Source: Neopestalotiopsis rosae (taxonomy: Eukaryota > Ascomycota > Sordariomycetes > Amphisphaeriales > Sporocadaceae). Taken from it: 64,000 nt of DNA. The position numbers and the translations under genes were made by a program. The notes under the pieces were generated by a model. It ran no database searches and was not told the DNA's origin. It worked only from the letters and a program-made list of their open reading frames with translations. Shown here one piece after another: positions 12,108 through 22,664 of this stretch. The DNA is taken from NCBI GenBank assembly GCA_023078685.1, contig JALGAS010000006.1, positions 4,747,440-4,811,439 of the forward strand, written 5' to 3'. The stretch's first letter is position 1, and each line of letters opens with the position of its first letter.

Positions 12108-13002
12108 TGGAAGATATGACAGGGCGATCTACTTTTTCTTCTCTTTACGGTTTCTACTCAGCGTTGTAGCATTTTCACGGCTAGCGAAGGACTAGCTGCT
12201 AACTACAGCAGGATTCTCCACCAAAAGCGAATCCTTCCATATCCCAGGAAGGAATCGTGCCGAGATTCGGGGCCTGAAGTCGTTGCATGGCGAAAGCAAG
12301 CTCGCGGTCATTTCCAAACAGTATGTCCTTCAGCGCCGAGAGCCTGTATCGCTGGGCTTTGCTTGACGAGCTTGGAGCGACCAGTATAGTCTTGGGAAGT
12401 TCTAGTCTAGTTGGCGCTTCATGAACTCGGCGAAATGAATTCGGCGCTTCGGCCCAGAAGACGGTGCCGAAGTGATTGGAGGCACTGCCCGGCAGAGGAG
12501 AGCCGGCTGCAGAAACGCAGCTCTAGCAAGACGCCGGTGACTCACGCGGCCTGAAATTGATGAAACTTGCTATTTCTGGTCAAAAGTCAAGGACGAAGGG
12601 CTTACCTCATCAATTAGGTCGCGAGCTTTCGACGCGGAACATTGTTGATTTTAAGCAAAGCATCACAATCTGTTCAAGCTCTCGGCTCGCGACCGACTGG
12701 TTTCTGGTAACGAGCACAAACTTGGAGATTAGCGTTCCCTGCGGACGCTAAAGGCTCGCGCCGGCGCGGCTCCTCTTAGTGAACACATCCAGCCTTTAGG
12801 CACTCCACAGCAGCCTATTGGACTCGAGTTGAGCTGCTCACAACTCAGGTTCAATCAGTATAAACATCTGCTCTTGACACTGCCATGCACAAGACGGAAA
12901 CAGTTGCTCGATATCTGTTTTTCCGAAACCCATGCATACTTCTCTCCTGTCTACAATAGTACATATATCAAAGTCTTTTTCAAGTTCTACAACTCCTCAA
13001 TA
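12108..13002. other. divergent intergenic region between HET and monooxygenase genes
   Basis: About 900 bp that should contain both promoters. I see no coding frame, RNA gene or clear repeat. Confidence 0.45.
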
Positions 13003-14247
13003 ATGTCCCAGTTGCCCGTCTTGATCATTGGTTGTGGCATAGCGGGCCCCGTCCTCGCCCTACTTTTGAAGACAAAGGGATATCATCCGATCGTATTTGA
13101 GAAGGTGCGACAGCTTGGAGATGCCGGTGCTTCTTTGATGCTCATGCCCAATGGCATGAAAGTATTGAACTTGGTGGGGCTGTCAGACGAAATCTATGCT
13201 TCGTCCTTTCCTCTGGAGGCTTTCGAGGACTTCACTGCAGCTGGTGCACCACTGGGTTCTTCAGCAATGCCTGCTACATTTCTAGAAAAGTACGGGCAAC
13301 ATGCTGTAGGCGTCAAGAGAACGTGGTTGAACTTGACCTTGAAGAACCGAATGATATCGGCCGGCATTGAGCTAAGAGAGGGCTGGGAGCTTGGCAGCAT
13401 CGACGAAGACGCCAATTCCGTCACTGCATCTTTCACGAATGGCGAAAAGGTTCAAGGCCTTTTCATGATTGGCTGCGATGGCATCAAGGCTGCCTCGAGA
13501 ATATCATTGCTCAAGCGAAAGAATGTTGAGCAACCCTCGCCGAGTTTCACTGGCCTGACTCAAACCTCTGGCATTTCACCAACTCCTAGCATTCTGGTCA
13601 GGTCGTCCTTGAAGAATTGGTATGGTGAAGGAGTTCATTTTATATCTTATCCCGTGTCTCATGATCGGATCTCTTGGGCAGTGACGCTGCCCCAGACTCG
13701 TGAGAGTCCGGAATCATGGCGACTATACAGAGATGAAGACATGAAAGAAGTCAAGCATGATCTGTCAAAAGTACTGCAAGGGTTTGAACCAAGTATTATT
13801 GAACTGGTACATTCGGCAGAAAGACTATTGAAGTTTGGTCTCTTCGACAGGAGAACATTGGACGTGGACGAATGGCATAGTCACCGAGTTGTCCTGGCGG
13901 GCGATGCTGCACATCCGACGAGTCCGCATCTTGGACAAGGTGCCAACCAGGCCTTGGAAGATTGCTATCATTTGAGCCAAGCCTTACCTGTATCCACCGG
14001 CATCAATGCACCCACGATGGAGTCGGACTTGGAGTCTATATTCAAACAATATGCGCTCCAACGCCAGCCACGGACTGCCGCGCTCGTCAAGGGCGCCAGA
14101 GCTGCGGGAGAGAAGCGGGTGGTCACAACAGGATGGAAAGACTGCGGGAGTCGAAATCAGAAAGTGAGGCAGGAATGGCTGGACACCGTCGCCATCGAGG
14201 CCAAATTTGACGGCCTATGCAGAGAACCATTCAATCTGGTTGCCTGA
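13003..14247 (+). CDS. FAD-dependent monooxygenase (salicylate-hydroxylase-like)
   Basis: Single exon, 414 residues from the ATG at 13003. The frame is open upstream to 12829, but the Met at 13003 directly precedes the dinucleotide-binding motif GCGIAGPVLALLL (GxGxxG), as usual in this family. The second FAD motif is GDAAHPTSPHLGQGANQALED near residue 300, and GCDGI (DG motif) lies near residue 155. These three blocks define group A flavoprotein monooxygenases that hydroxylate aromatic or polyketide-like substrates with NAD(P)H and O2. The substrate is not predictable. It sits between two GMC oxidoreductase genes, which hints at a small oxidative or secondary-metabolism neighbourhood, but there is no backbone synthase in the window. 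Intronless, which is somewhat unusual for its size. Confidence 0.8.
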   Translation: MSQLPVLIIGCGIAGPVLALLLKTKGYHPIVFEKVRQLGDAGASLMLMPNGMKVLNLVGLSDEIYASSFPLEAFEDFTAAGAPLGSSAMPATFLEKYGQHAVGVKRTWLNLTLKNRMISAGIELREGWELGSIDEDANSVTASFTNGEKVQGLFMIGCDGIKAASRISLLKRKNVEQPSPSFTGLTQTSGISPTPSILVRSSLKNWYGEGVHFISYPVSHDRISWAVTLPQTRESPESWRLYRDEDMKEVKHDLSKVLQGFEPSIIELVHSAERLLKFGLFDRRTLDVDEWHSHRVVLAGDAAHPTSPHLGQGANQALEDCYHLSQALPVSTGINAPTMESDLESIFKQYALQRQPRTAALVKGARAAGEKRVVTTGWKDCGSRNQKVRQEWLDTVAIEAKFDGLCREPFNLVA

Positions 14248-15298
14248 CGACGCTATGCATTGGCAATCATGAGAAGTTACGGGAGCCTCGGCTTCGCATC
14301 TGAATATCAGCAATGATTGCGTCATCCAAGGAGATGTGCGCTGTCATAAACCATGTCGACTTACGATGCCACATGGGAGCCCAAGTCGAATTTCCTATAC
14401 AATAGTGATATACAATATTCCCCTATTTTGTGCAGCGACCAGATCCATAGTCTGTCAGTTATATTGGCCCCGCAATTCGCCCCTCCATGTGTAGTCAAAG
14501 CAACAACCTTAGTCGGAAGCTTTATTGCTGCTGCTGCTGAAATGCCGAATACTGCAGTATGCTCAACGGTTAAGCTGCCGCCGCATGTGCCCGCACCCAC
14601 CATGGCGTTGTTGCGATCTCCACTCGATACTGCTACTTACATCTTGGCACTTGCAGCTAACGACCGTTGCATTGGCCAATAACCGTAGGGTCGCCTCCAG
14701 GCCTGCAGGCGTATTATTGAAGTCCTGGCGGGACCTTGCCCCGGGTTTCGTTGTGGAACTAAACATCAATGCACTGGCTTGTCGACCAGGTATAGAGGTG
14801 CCCCGCCATACCAAATGCGTGTACAATCTCCGTCGGCGCCCAGCACAAAGCAGGAGTTCGGCCCACCTGACGACTCGGATGTGGGTAGCATCCCGAATAT
14901 CAACTCGGAAGCTGGGAAAGGTCGACTGCAATACTCATGATGATCTTCGTTCGGCACATAATATCCTCAGGAGATGGCCTCGCTTCTAACTGAGCGATGT
15001 CACCCTGCCAGCATGGATTAAGACCCTGTCGCCGCATGGCATACCATCACGCGAAGCGATAGGCACCCCGGACTGGCCAAATGCAACACGAACTCACGAG
15101 GCCCTCACCAACACAATCATGGAATCATGCACTGCGGCGTATGGAAGCCCGGCAATATGGTCCTATTGATTCGAGTCGGGTAGGCACATTGCAGATCGCT
15201 GAGCATGTTATATAAAGCATCCCTCAACGCCATGTCGGCTCTTGCAAAGGGAAGACGCTCATCGCACTCCGGCACCAGACCATTGACATTCCTTCGCC
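14248..15298. other. intergenic region with a possible decayed small gene on the minus strand
   Basis: About 1 kb. On the minus strand between about 14,957 and 14,640 two overlapping frames carry Cys-containing segments (one near NSCFVLGADGDCTRIWYGG, another ending CKCQD just before a good GTAAGT donor). This could be a remnant of a small secreted protein gene, but no complete gene can be built. A TATATAA box at 15,209-15,215 serves the next gene. Confidence 0.35.
15209..15215 (+). promoter_or_regulatory. TATA box of the secreted GMC oxidoreductase
   Basis: TATATAA about 90 bp before the ATG at 15299, at the usual distance for a fungal core promoter. Confidence 0.5.
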
Positions 15299-17239
15299 AT
15301 GCGTGCGCATACTTTGTTGGGCCTCTTCGTGGCCTCGCTTTCATCCTTCGCCCTCGGTGAAGACCTCACCGGTTACGAGTATGTCGTCGTCGGTTCGGGA
15401 GCTGGTGGTGGCCCTGTAGCTGCTCGCCTGGCTTTGGCTGGCCACAAGACGCTTCTCATTGAAGCCGGTGACGATCAAGGAGCCAACATCAACTACACTG
15501 TGCCGGCTTACAACGCCAAGGTGTCCGAGGACCAACAGGTTGCTTGGAACTTCTTTGTCCGCCACTACGCCGACGATGAGCAGCAGGCACGAGACTGGAA
15601 GACTAGCTACGACACCCCTGACGGCGATGTTTATACTGGACTTGACCCTCCCGAGGGTTCCGTCATGAAGGGCACCCTGTATCCTCGAACCGGTACTCTC
15701 GGAGGCTGCACGGCCCACAATGCCCTCATTGCCGTGTATCCCCACCAGTCCGATTTTGAGTACATTGCCAACCTGACCGGCGACGACTCTTGGTCGCCTT
15801 CCAACATGCGCACCTACTTTGAGAAGTTGGAGAAGAACCAGTACCTGCTCCCTGGTGTCGAGGGCCATGGCTACGACGGCTGGCTTGAGACAGAGACTGC
15901 TCCTCTGAGCATCCCTCTTGGCGACACCCAGCTTCTCTCCATGCTTACTGGTGGTGCCTGGGCTCTGGGCAACTTGACTGGCGGCTTGATTGATCTTGCC
16001 ACACTCATTGCCGGCGACCTGAACGCCGACACCCTCAGCCGTGACCAAGACCCGTCATACTACCAGATTCCTCTGAGCACCAACGACGCCCACCGAACTG
16101 GCGCCCGTGAGTTCGTGGTGGCTGTCCGCGATGCCGTCAACGATGATGGCTCCAAGATGTACCCCCTGGACGTCAGACTGAACTGCCACGTCACCAAGAT
16201 CGTTTTTGACAACAGCACCTCGCCGCCCACTGCAACTGGAGTCGAGTTCCTGGACGGTGCACACTTGTACAGCGCCAGCCCTCTGAGCGGTGGTGCTGGT
16301 ACTGCTGGTTCCGCCACTGCCTCGCGGGAAGTCATCATTTCTGGTGGTGTCTACAACTCGCCCCAGCTTTTGAAGCTTTCTGGTGTTGGTCCTCGGGAGG
16401 AACTCGAGTCCTTCAATATTTCCGTCATCAAGGACCTCCCTGGTGTTGGTACCAATCTGCAAGATCACTACGAGATCTCCGTCAATGCCAAGGTGCCTAC
16501 CAACTGGACTGCCTTCGAAGGTTGCACATTCAGCTTTGATGGAGAGTACGACGAGTGCCTGGACCGCTGGAACACTTCCATCCTTGGCGACCGCGGCACC
16601 TACTCCTCGGCTGGCTTGGCTGCTACCATGCTGTACAAGAGTACTGTCACTGAGGACGACAGCTACGACGTCTTTGTCTTTGGCGGTCCCGTCAACTTCC
16701 GTGGCTACTTCCCCAACTACAGTTACAACGCCACCAAGCTCCATGACTGGTTCTCGTGGGCCATTCTCAAGGCCCACCCGCGCAACAGGGCCGGTAGCGT
16801 CACCCTCAGAAGCGCTGATCCTTTGGACATGCCTGAGATTCTCTTCAACTATTTCCAGGATGGAGCCGATGAGGATTTGCAGGCTTTGTACGAGGCGATT
16901 GAACTCGCACGAGATGCCTACGACCGCCAGCTTGTGCCGACTATCGAGTCCCTTCCGGGCAATGAGACGGCCACGGAAGAAGCCGTGAAGCAGTACATTC
17001 GTGATGGTACCTGGGGCCACCACGCCTCATCCACTTGTCCCATTGGTACGGATGATGACGAGTACGCGGTTTTGGACTCTGAATTCCGCGTCCGAGGAGT
17101 CAGTGGTCTGCGCGTCGTTGATGCATCAGTATATCCGCGCATTCCGGGAACGTTTACCGCAGTTTCTACTTACATGGTCGGCGAGAAAGCCGCAGATGTC
17201 ATTCTGGCTGGATTGAACACCACCACAACTTCTTCATAA
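15299..17239 (+). CDS. secreted GMC-family FAD oxidoreductase
   Basis: Single exon, 646 residues. Residues 1-20 form a signal peptide (MRAHTLLGLFVASLSSFALG). The FAD fingerprint VVGSGAGGGPVAARLA is at about 30-45, the LYPRTGTLGGCTAHNA block near 136-151, signature 2 (SGGVYNSPQLLKLSGVGP) near 350-367, and the catalytic His in the HHASSTCPIG block (His574/575). The second active-site position, often His or Asn, falls in the IPGTFTAVSTYMVGEKAAD segment and appears replaced, as in several fungal secreted GMC branches. Several N-x-S/T sites fit secretion. The substrate (alcohol, aryl alcohol, sugar) is unknown. It is unrelated in detail to the frameshifted GMC gene upstream: intronless, secreted, and with a Cys-containing insertion near 405-420. 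Confidence 0.85.
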   Translation: MRAHTLLGLFVASLSSFALGEDLTGYEYVVVGSGAGGGPVAARLALAGHKTLLIEAGDDQGANINYTVPAYNAKVSEDQQVAWNFFVRHYADDEQQARDWKTSYDTPDGDVYTGLDPPEGSVMKGTLYPRTGTLGGCTAHNALIAVYPHQSDFEYIANLTGDDSWSPSNMRTYFEKLEKNQYLLPGVEGHGYDGWLETETAPLSIPLGDTQLLSMLTGGAWALGNLTGGLIDLATLIAGDLNADTLSRDQDPSYYQIPLSTNDAHRTGAREFVVAVRDAVNDDGSKMYPLDVRLNCHVTKIVFDNSTSPPTATGVEFLDGAHLYSASPLSGGAGTAGSATASREVIISGGVYNSPQLLKLSGVGPREELESFNISVIKDLPGVGTNLQDHYEISVNAKVPTNWTAFEGCTFSFDGEYDECLDRWNTSILGDRGTYSSAGLAATMLYKSTVTEDDSYDVFVFGGPVNFRGYFPNYSYNATKLHDWFSWAILKAHPRNRAGSVTLRSADPLDMPEILFNYFQDGADEDLQALYEAIELARDAYDRQLVPTIESLPGNETATEEAVKQYIRDGTWGHHASSTCPIGTDDDEYAVLDSEFRVRGVSGLRVVDASVYPRIPGTFTAVSTYMVGEKAADVILAGLNTTTTSS

Positions 17240-18441
17240 ATATTTTCTTCTTCTCGTAACATAAATTGCTAGGAAATATAGCGAATGATTTGAGAAATTC
17301 ATGTTGTATCTATTCTCGTGCAGATCTGTACACAAACATGTGAAATTAAAGCTGCATCATCTTTGGCAGTCCAAACATTACCGCACTCTTCAAGGTGGCC
17401 GCAGCCGACCTGGTGCGACTGTCAAGCATATTCTCACCGTAAAATTGGTTTGAGCTGACGACTGTAGACCTGTCGTGCTTACTGATTGAAGAGAACATCA
17501 TGACTTGTCCATGCTCTCATGAGACATAATCAAACATTCCTTGGTTTCCGCTATCGAACTCTGCCAAGATCTTGACGATGATTCCAGGAAAACATGAGAT
17601 GGAATCACACTAGTCGAGCCATTCGCAGAGCTAATGTAGTTGGTAAAGTAGCTGAACCAGTCTCAAGCACATCATTGGAAGCCTGCTTGCTGTCTTTCAG
17701 GCATTTGCTCCATCTCTGAACTCCTTACATCATTAGCGACCACTTATTATACGGAATGACTATTTAGACAAAGGCATGTCGTTTGATAGTCGTTATGCAG
17801 AGGCGTTGTTCATCACACTGGGTTCAAATAAGATTCAGATGTCCGAGTGGTCCCTATTCACAGATGCCACCTTACTGAGTGACTACATTTGACCCAGCTG
17901 GTGTCTAGACTTGCCGTGCGGGGCCGTAGCTTTAGCTGCTGCTTAAAAGTGCTCGACCAGAGCCAGTATGCAATCTGAGACTTGAATGATGTAGTCAATC
18001 TAGAATTGAGTTTCTTAGCTTGGTCGAGCTCACAATCGTGATCCCGTCCAAAAAGCCCATATCCTCCATGCACTGGTCTCGATAATTGATTCAGCTCTGT
18101 CCCAAGTGTCGATTGGAAAATGACGCGATGCTGAACCAAGCTGAACTCTAACGCGTAGTATTCCGCAGAGCTACGTAGGCAATTGATCTTTATGGTTTCT
18201 TGACATCACGTAGGGCGAACGTCACTAATAGGAAGGGTCACTAATCTGAAAAAGCCACAATCACGTACGACATGGTGCATGGTTGGATCCCATTAGGCGA
18301 ACTCAACAGAATGGTTACTTTCATTCAAATAGAGATCAAGGACAACTTGACAGCTCGTACGTCTTGATGTGTATTGTAGAACATCAACGTACTGCAAATA
18401 TTTGACAACCCACAAAATTCACAAATTTGACGGCCGACATC
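17240..18441. other. intergenic region, no gene seen
   Basis: 1.2 kb of unique-looking sequence between two plus-strand genes. No convincing coding frame, RNA gene or repeat. Confidence 0.45.
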
Positions 18442-20355
18442 ATGAATGAGGCAGGATATGTGGACATGCCCAACCAGCCTGAGGGCATGCGTGCAGGGCA
18501 GCGTATCGTCAACGGTTCGTCTATCAACACAGGTTCAAGATGTGATTATTGACAGAACTGAAACCCAAAAAGTCCCTACTTTAGTTCAAACATCGCTGCG
18601 GCAGCCATCAGACCCCCAGCTCGATAATAACCTTCACCACAACATGGGTGCACAAAGCCACGGAAACATGTACCAAGGCGTCGGCTCCAATATGGGCCAG
18701 CTTCACGATCCCGGTCGCTTGCACAATGATTATGCTTCTCGCCACGACTACATGGAACATGGACAGCATGCCGGTCCTCTGAAGAAGGCAATGGGTAAAA
18801 TAAATGCTCACGCTCGTCATGAATTGCGCTGACTTGTGTGTGTTGCAGCTCACACAGATAGTCTTTATAAGTACCTCGACGTAAGCTCTACAACCGTTGT
18901 GCTAGGATCCTCTAACTTTGCTCGATAGTGGGAGAACCCTCTGCGTACCGTTGGATCCTACGTCGGTGCTGCAAGCTTGTTGCTTGGGTTGCACTACTTT
19001 CCTCTGACCTCGTTGCTTTTAAAGGCCGTTGCGACCGTTCTCGGAGGTTTGTGTTCATCGGGTCCCAAAGCCATGCAAGTATTAATTTAGAGTCCAGTCA
19101 TGTCGGTTGCGGCTTTCGCCGGACAATCTTTCAATAATACCAACGATGCAAACCCGAGAGCCAGAAATGAACGCCGTACATACACAAAGGTCCCCGAGGC
19201 GACGTTGAACGCAACTTTGAGAGATATTCATGACTTTGTTCAATATGCAGTTGTTGAAGCTCAGAGGATTCTCTTTGGCGAAGACTTGTCCAAGACGCTT
19301 GCTGTAAGTATCAATAAAATGGGCAAGGGGAAAGGCTGCGCTGACATGACTAGGCTTTTGCTGGTACCACTGCACTCTATTGGTTTATCAAAGTCCTTTC
19401 ACCATTCGGATTGACGTTTCTGGGCTTGACATCCGTCTACATTGGCACACTCATTGCTTCTCCCCGTGGACGCGCAGCTACTCGTGCAGCTGGTAGGCGT
19501 GCCAGCGATGCGACCAGTGCAGCAGCACAGAGAGGAAAGGCTTTCGCAAGAAGCGGTAAGAAGCAGGCTGTCAACATGTCGAGTCAGGCCCAGCAATCTG
19601 CTTCGAATGCACAGAAGAATGTTGCCGACACAGTTAGCAGCGGCACAAAGAACATGTCCGACACGATGAGCAGCAGTGCAAAGACTGCTTCCGACTCAGT
19701 CAGCAGCGGAGCAAAGAACGTCTCTGATACAGTCAGTAAGGGCACAAAGAGCACGACTAGCACCCTTGGTCAACTTGGCCAAAAGTTGGGCATTTCCGGT
19801 AAAAAGTCCGCAGACACTGGTATTGGTTCTACCAAAGGTACTTCTCATACCACTTCGACTGGTATGTCTAGTGGTGTGTCTCTTGACACACCTCAATCAG
19901 GTGTATCTTCACACAGGGCAATGGATACCGAGTCTCGACAGCTGGGGGGAAATAAGTCTGGAGCCCGATCTACTGGAACATCTGACTCTGTCCTTGCCGG
20001 CGATAATGCTAGCAATTATACCACCAGTACAATGCTTGAGGGTGACAACAAAATTGGTACGTCACACGGCACGCACAATGTACCTCGCTCGACTGTCACC
20101 ATGGATCAGTCAAACAGTGGATTCTCAGGCTATGGCGATCCTTACATCGGAAGTTCAACTAGTACTACAACAGCAACGGACAATTCGATGAATCCTCTAC
20201 AGCAGGGCATGGGCAGTACGAACCCGTTCATCAACAATGCTGGCTTGGGAACCACAGGAGGTACTGCTGGCGATGCAGTGTCCGGCAAAGCAGCTGGTGA
20301 TCCTCGTGCCGCAAAGCTGGCAAAAGGTGTGTCGGTAGGCAAGACAGACATTTAA
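18442..20355 (+). CDS. reticulon-like ER membrane protein, six exons
   Basis: Proposed exons 18442-18514, 18585-18794, 18849-18880, 18929-19046, 19098-19303 and 19354-20355 give 546 residues in one frame. Exon 1's donor is uncertain (GTTCGT at 18515 or GTATCG at 18503, same phase). The reticulon homology domain starts at LYKYLDWENPLRTVGSYVG, with a first membrane hairpin (SLLLGLHYFPLTSLLLKAVA) and a second one (ALYWFIKVLSPFGLTFLGLT) separated by the loop with TLNATLRDIHDFVQYAVVEAQ. The domain shapes tubular endoplasmic reticulum by wedging hairpins into the membrane. The N-terminus is Gln/His/Asn-rich. The C-terminal 300 residues are Ser/Thr/Gly-rich with an imperfect 11-residue repeat (SSGTKNMSDTM, SSGAKNVSDTV), resembling LEA-type amphipathic repeats. 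No functional link with the neighbours. Confidence 0.82.
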
Positions 20356-21113
20356 TAGCCATGAGGGGAGGGTACATTTGGGCGGGTGATTCCTATGGCA
20401 AATGTGATTTGCCATTTTGGGTGGGATTCAATTATTGTATCGTGCTTGAACATGGACCTAGTGGATACTGCCACACAAATACCAATCATTTGAAAATGTG
20501 TAATTGCGACATGAGCGTCATGGAGCGTTGTCAGAATAATCTGAAAATTAAACACTACAAATCTGTGTATGTGAGATTGCAGCATATTGCAACGTTTAAG
20601 ACGACCCTGATATCGAGTCTATGTAAGTGATTGACAGTATTGTTTTATTCGTACGGAGATCGTGAACGATTGATTCGGACCACAGAAGAAGTTAAGTACA
20701 TCTATTGGCGGCTACAAGGAACATATTCATCCATCTTGACCTAAGCGCATAATAATATAAATAAACAATATCTGCGCAAGTCCGTCGGCTCCAACAATAA
20801 TAGTGCCCAGTCACAGTGATGTAGTTACGAAACTCTGCTGGGGGTCGTCAGCACTACTAGCATGATTCATGCTCGAACTGCCGATGGTTTGTTGCGCGTC
20901 CAAGTGAACGCATGCACTTGTATGTTGCCCCGCGTTGGCCTCGGATCGGCGGGAGCATGATTGCGGGGATGAATATGATCATGGGGTCATGTCTCGCTTG
21001 GCTTTTTGAGATCATCCCATTAACTGTGGATATCCTGAGAACGCGATTGTGGGCATACGGAAAAGTCAGAAGCAAAGAGGATAGAATCCTGCGTAGAAAA
21101 CGGATTTGCGACA
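20356..21113. other. intergenic region, no gene seen
   Basis: About 760 bp between two plus-strand genes; contains the promoter of the dehydrogenase. Nothing else recognised. Confidence 0.45.
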
Positions 21114-22431
21114 ATGAGGGCACTGAGATATTATGGCAAGGGGGACATTCGCCTCGAACAAGTTGAGGAGCCCAACGTTCGTCCAGGTTGGGTCAAGGTA
21201 TGCATCAGCTCACCATGTTTCTACAATCAGACCTCATGATTAATCATTCAGCAGGTCAAGCCAGCGTTTGTTGGTATCTGCGGGACAGATTTGCACGAGT
21301 ATCTCGGAGGAAACAATTTGATACCCAAGCCTGGAAGCCCTCATCCCATTACACAGGAAAGCTCGCCCGTAACCTTGGGCCATGAATTCAGCGGAATTGT
21401 CGAGGAAATAGGTGAGGGGATCACAGACTTGCAGCAAGGCGAGAGAGTCTGTGTGCAGCCGACGATTTACTGTAATGAATGTGATTCCTGTCTGAGGAAC
21501 ATGCACAACGCATGTACGAGGAATGGATTCATTGGACTCAGCGGTGAGCTCCATTGACAACTGTTGGAATATCTCTTTGACTGACAATCATACAGGCTGG
21601 GGAGGTGGCCTTGCTGATTATATTGCTGTTCCAAGATCGGCAGTCTGGAAACTTCCGGATAACGTGTCTCTCGAGTTTGGAGGTAGGTTTGGCTGATTAC
21701 CAAGTCGTCTCCTCTGGCCGCTAATGCATCTAGCTCTTGTTGAACCACTGGCTGTTGGATTTCACGCTGTCAGTATTGCTCCGGTCGCCCATCCGATCCC
21801 GTCTGACACATCGCTTCTTGTCCTGGGAGGCGGGCCGATTGGACTCTCAGTGATTCAAGCCATCCTCGCCCAAGCAACCTCATCAGGCGACCCTCCATTG
21901 ATTATCGTGTCGGAACCATCCAAGGCCCGGCAGAACTTTGCACTTGAATTTGGAGCCCAGCATGTCGTCGACCCTCTCAAGCAAGACCTTGTCGCAGAGG
22001 TTCGAAAATTAACAGAGGGGCGAGGATGTGATGTGGTCCTCGATGCAGCAGGCGTTCAGTCGGGATTGGATGAGGCCATGCAATGTCTGCGCGCGGGAGG
22101 TACCGTAGTCAACATAGCAGTCTGGGAAAAGCGAGCGACATTGGAAATGAACCAGTTGAATTTTAGGGAGCGGGCATACATTGGTTGCGCAACGTACAAC
22201 AATCAGGACTTTGGTCATGTCTTGCAAGCCATGGCGAAAGATAGAATCCGCCCCGGGGCAATGATTACGCGCATGATTGATATTGAGGATATTGAGGACA
22301 AGGGATTTCGAGCGTTGATTGAGGAGAAGGACACGCAGGTGAAGATCATGGTTGATATGGCAAAAAGTAGGCGCAAAGACAGTGCTATTGTTGTCCCTGG
22401 CGATGGTGACGCTGAGGTGACGGCGCAATGA
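21114..22431 (+). CDS. zinc-containing MDR alcohol dehydrogenase (butanediol-dehydrogenase-like), four exons
   Basis: Exons 21114-21197, 21255-21543, 21596-21682 and 21734-22431 join to 385 residues. Catalytic zinc ligands: Cys37 (GICGTD), His70-Glu71 (GHEFSG). Structural zinc ligands: Cys101, 104, 107 and 115 (C-x2-C-x2-C-x7-C). The Rossmann motif is LVLGGGPIGLSV. The glutamate after ALVEPLAV is the usual further active-site residue. The GICGTDLHEYLGG segment resembles fungal (R,R)-2,3-butanediol and sorbitol-type dehydrogenases, so it probably oxidises a secondary alcohol or polyol with NAD(P)+. Cytosolic: no targeting signal seen. It converges on the siderophore transporter gene with 233 bp between stops. 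Confidence 0.85.
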
Positions 22432-22664
22432 TGAAACATTTCTTTCGTCTGGAAATTAGTCCAATGCCGTTAGTCCATGTAAACTCGACGTATTTTGGAC
22501 GCAAGTCCAACTCAGAGTGTCTGCGCTGCATGTCCACAAGTGAAGAAGAGGTGCGCTCTGAATAGGTTGTTGGCATGTACAACTCGAATGACGGAGTCTG
22601 AGAAAACTGGTTTGGAACACGGATGATATTTACTGGTATCTAGGTATTATACGATAAATGTGGC

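Noticed and set aside
16055..17023. 322-codon minus-strand frame inside the secreted GMC gene
   Set aside because: Antisense shadow of a strongly codon-biased gene; the plus frame carries clear GMC motifs.
22009..22428. Frames antisense to the alcohol dehydrogenase gene
   Set aside because: Shadows of a gene with complete zinc-ligand and Rossmann motifs.
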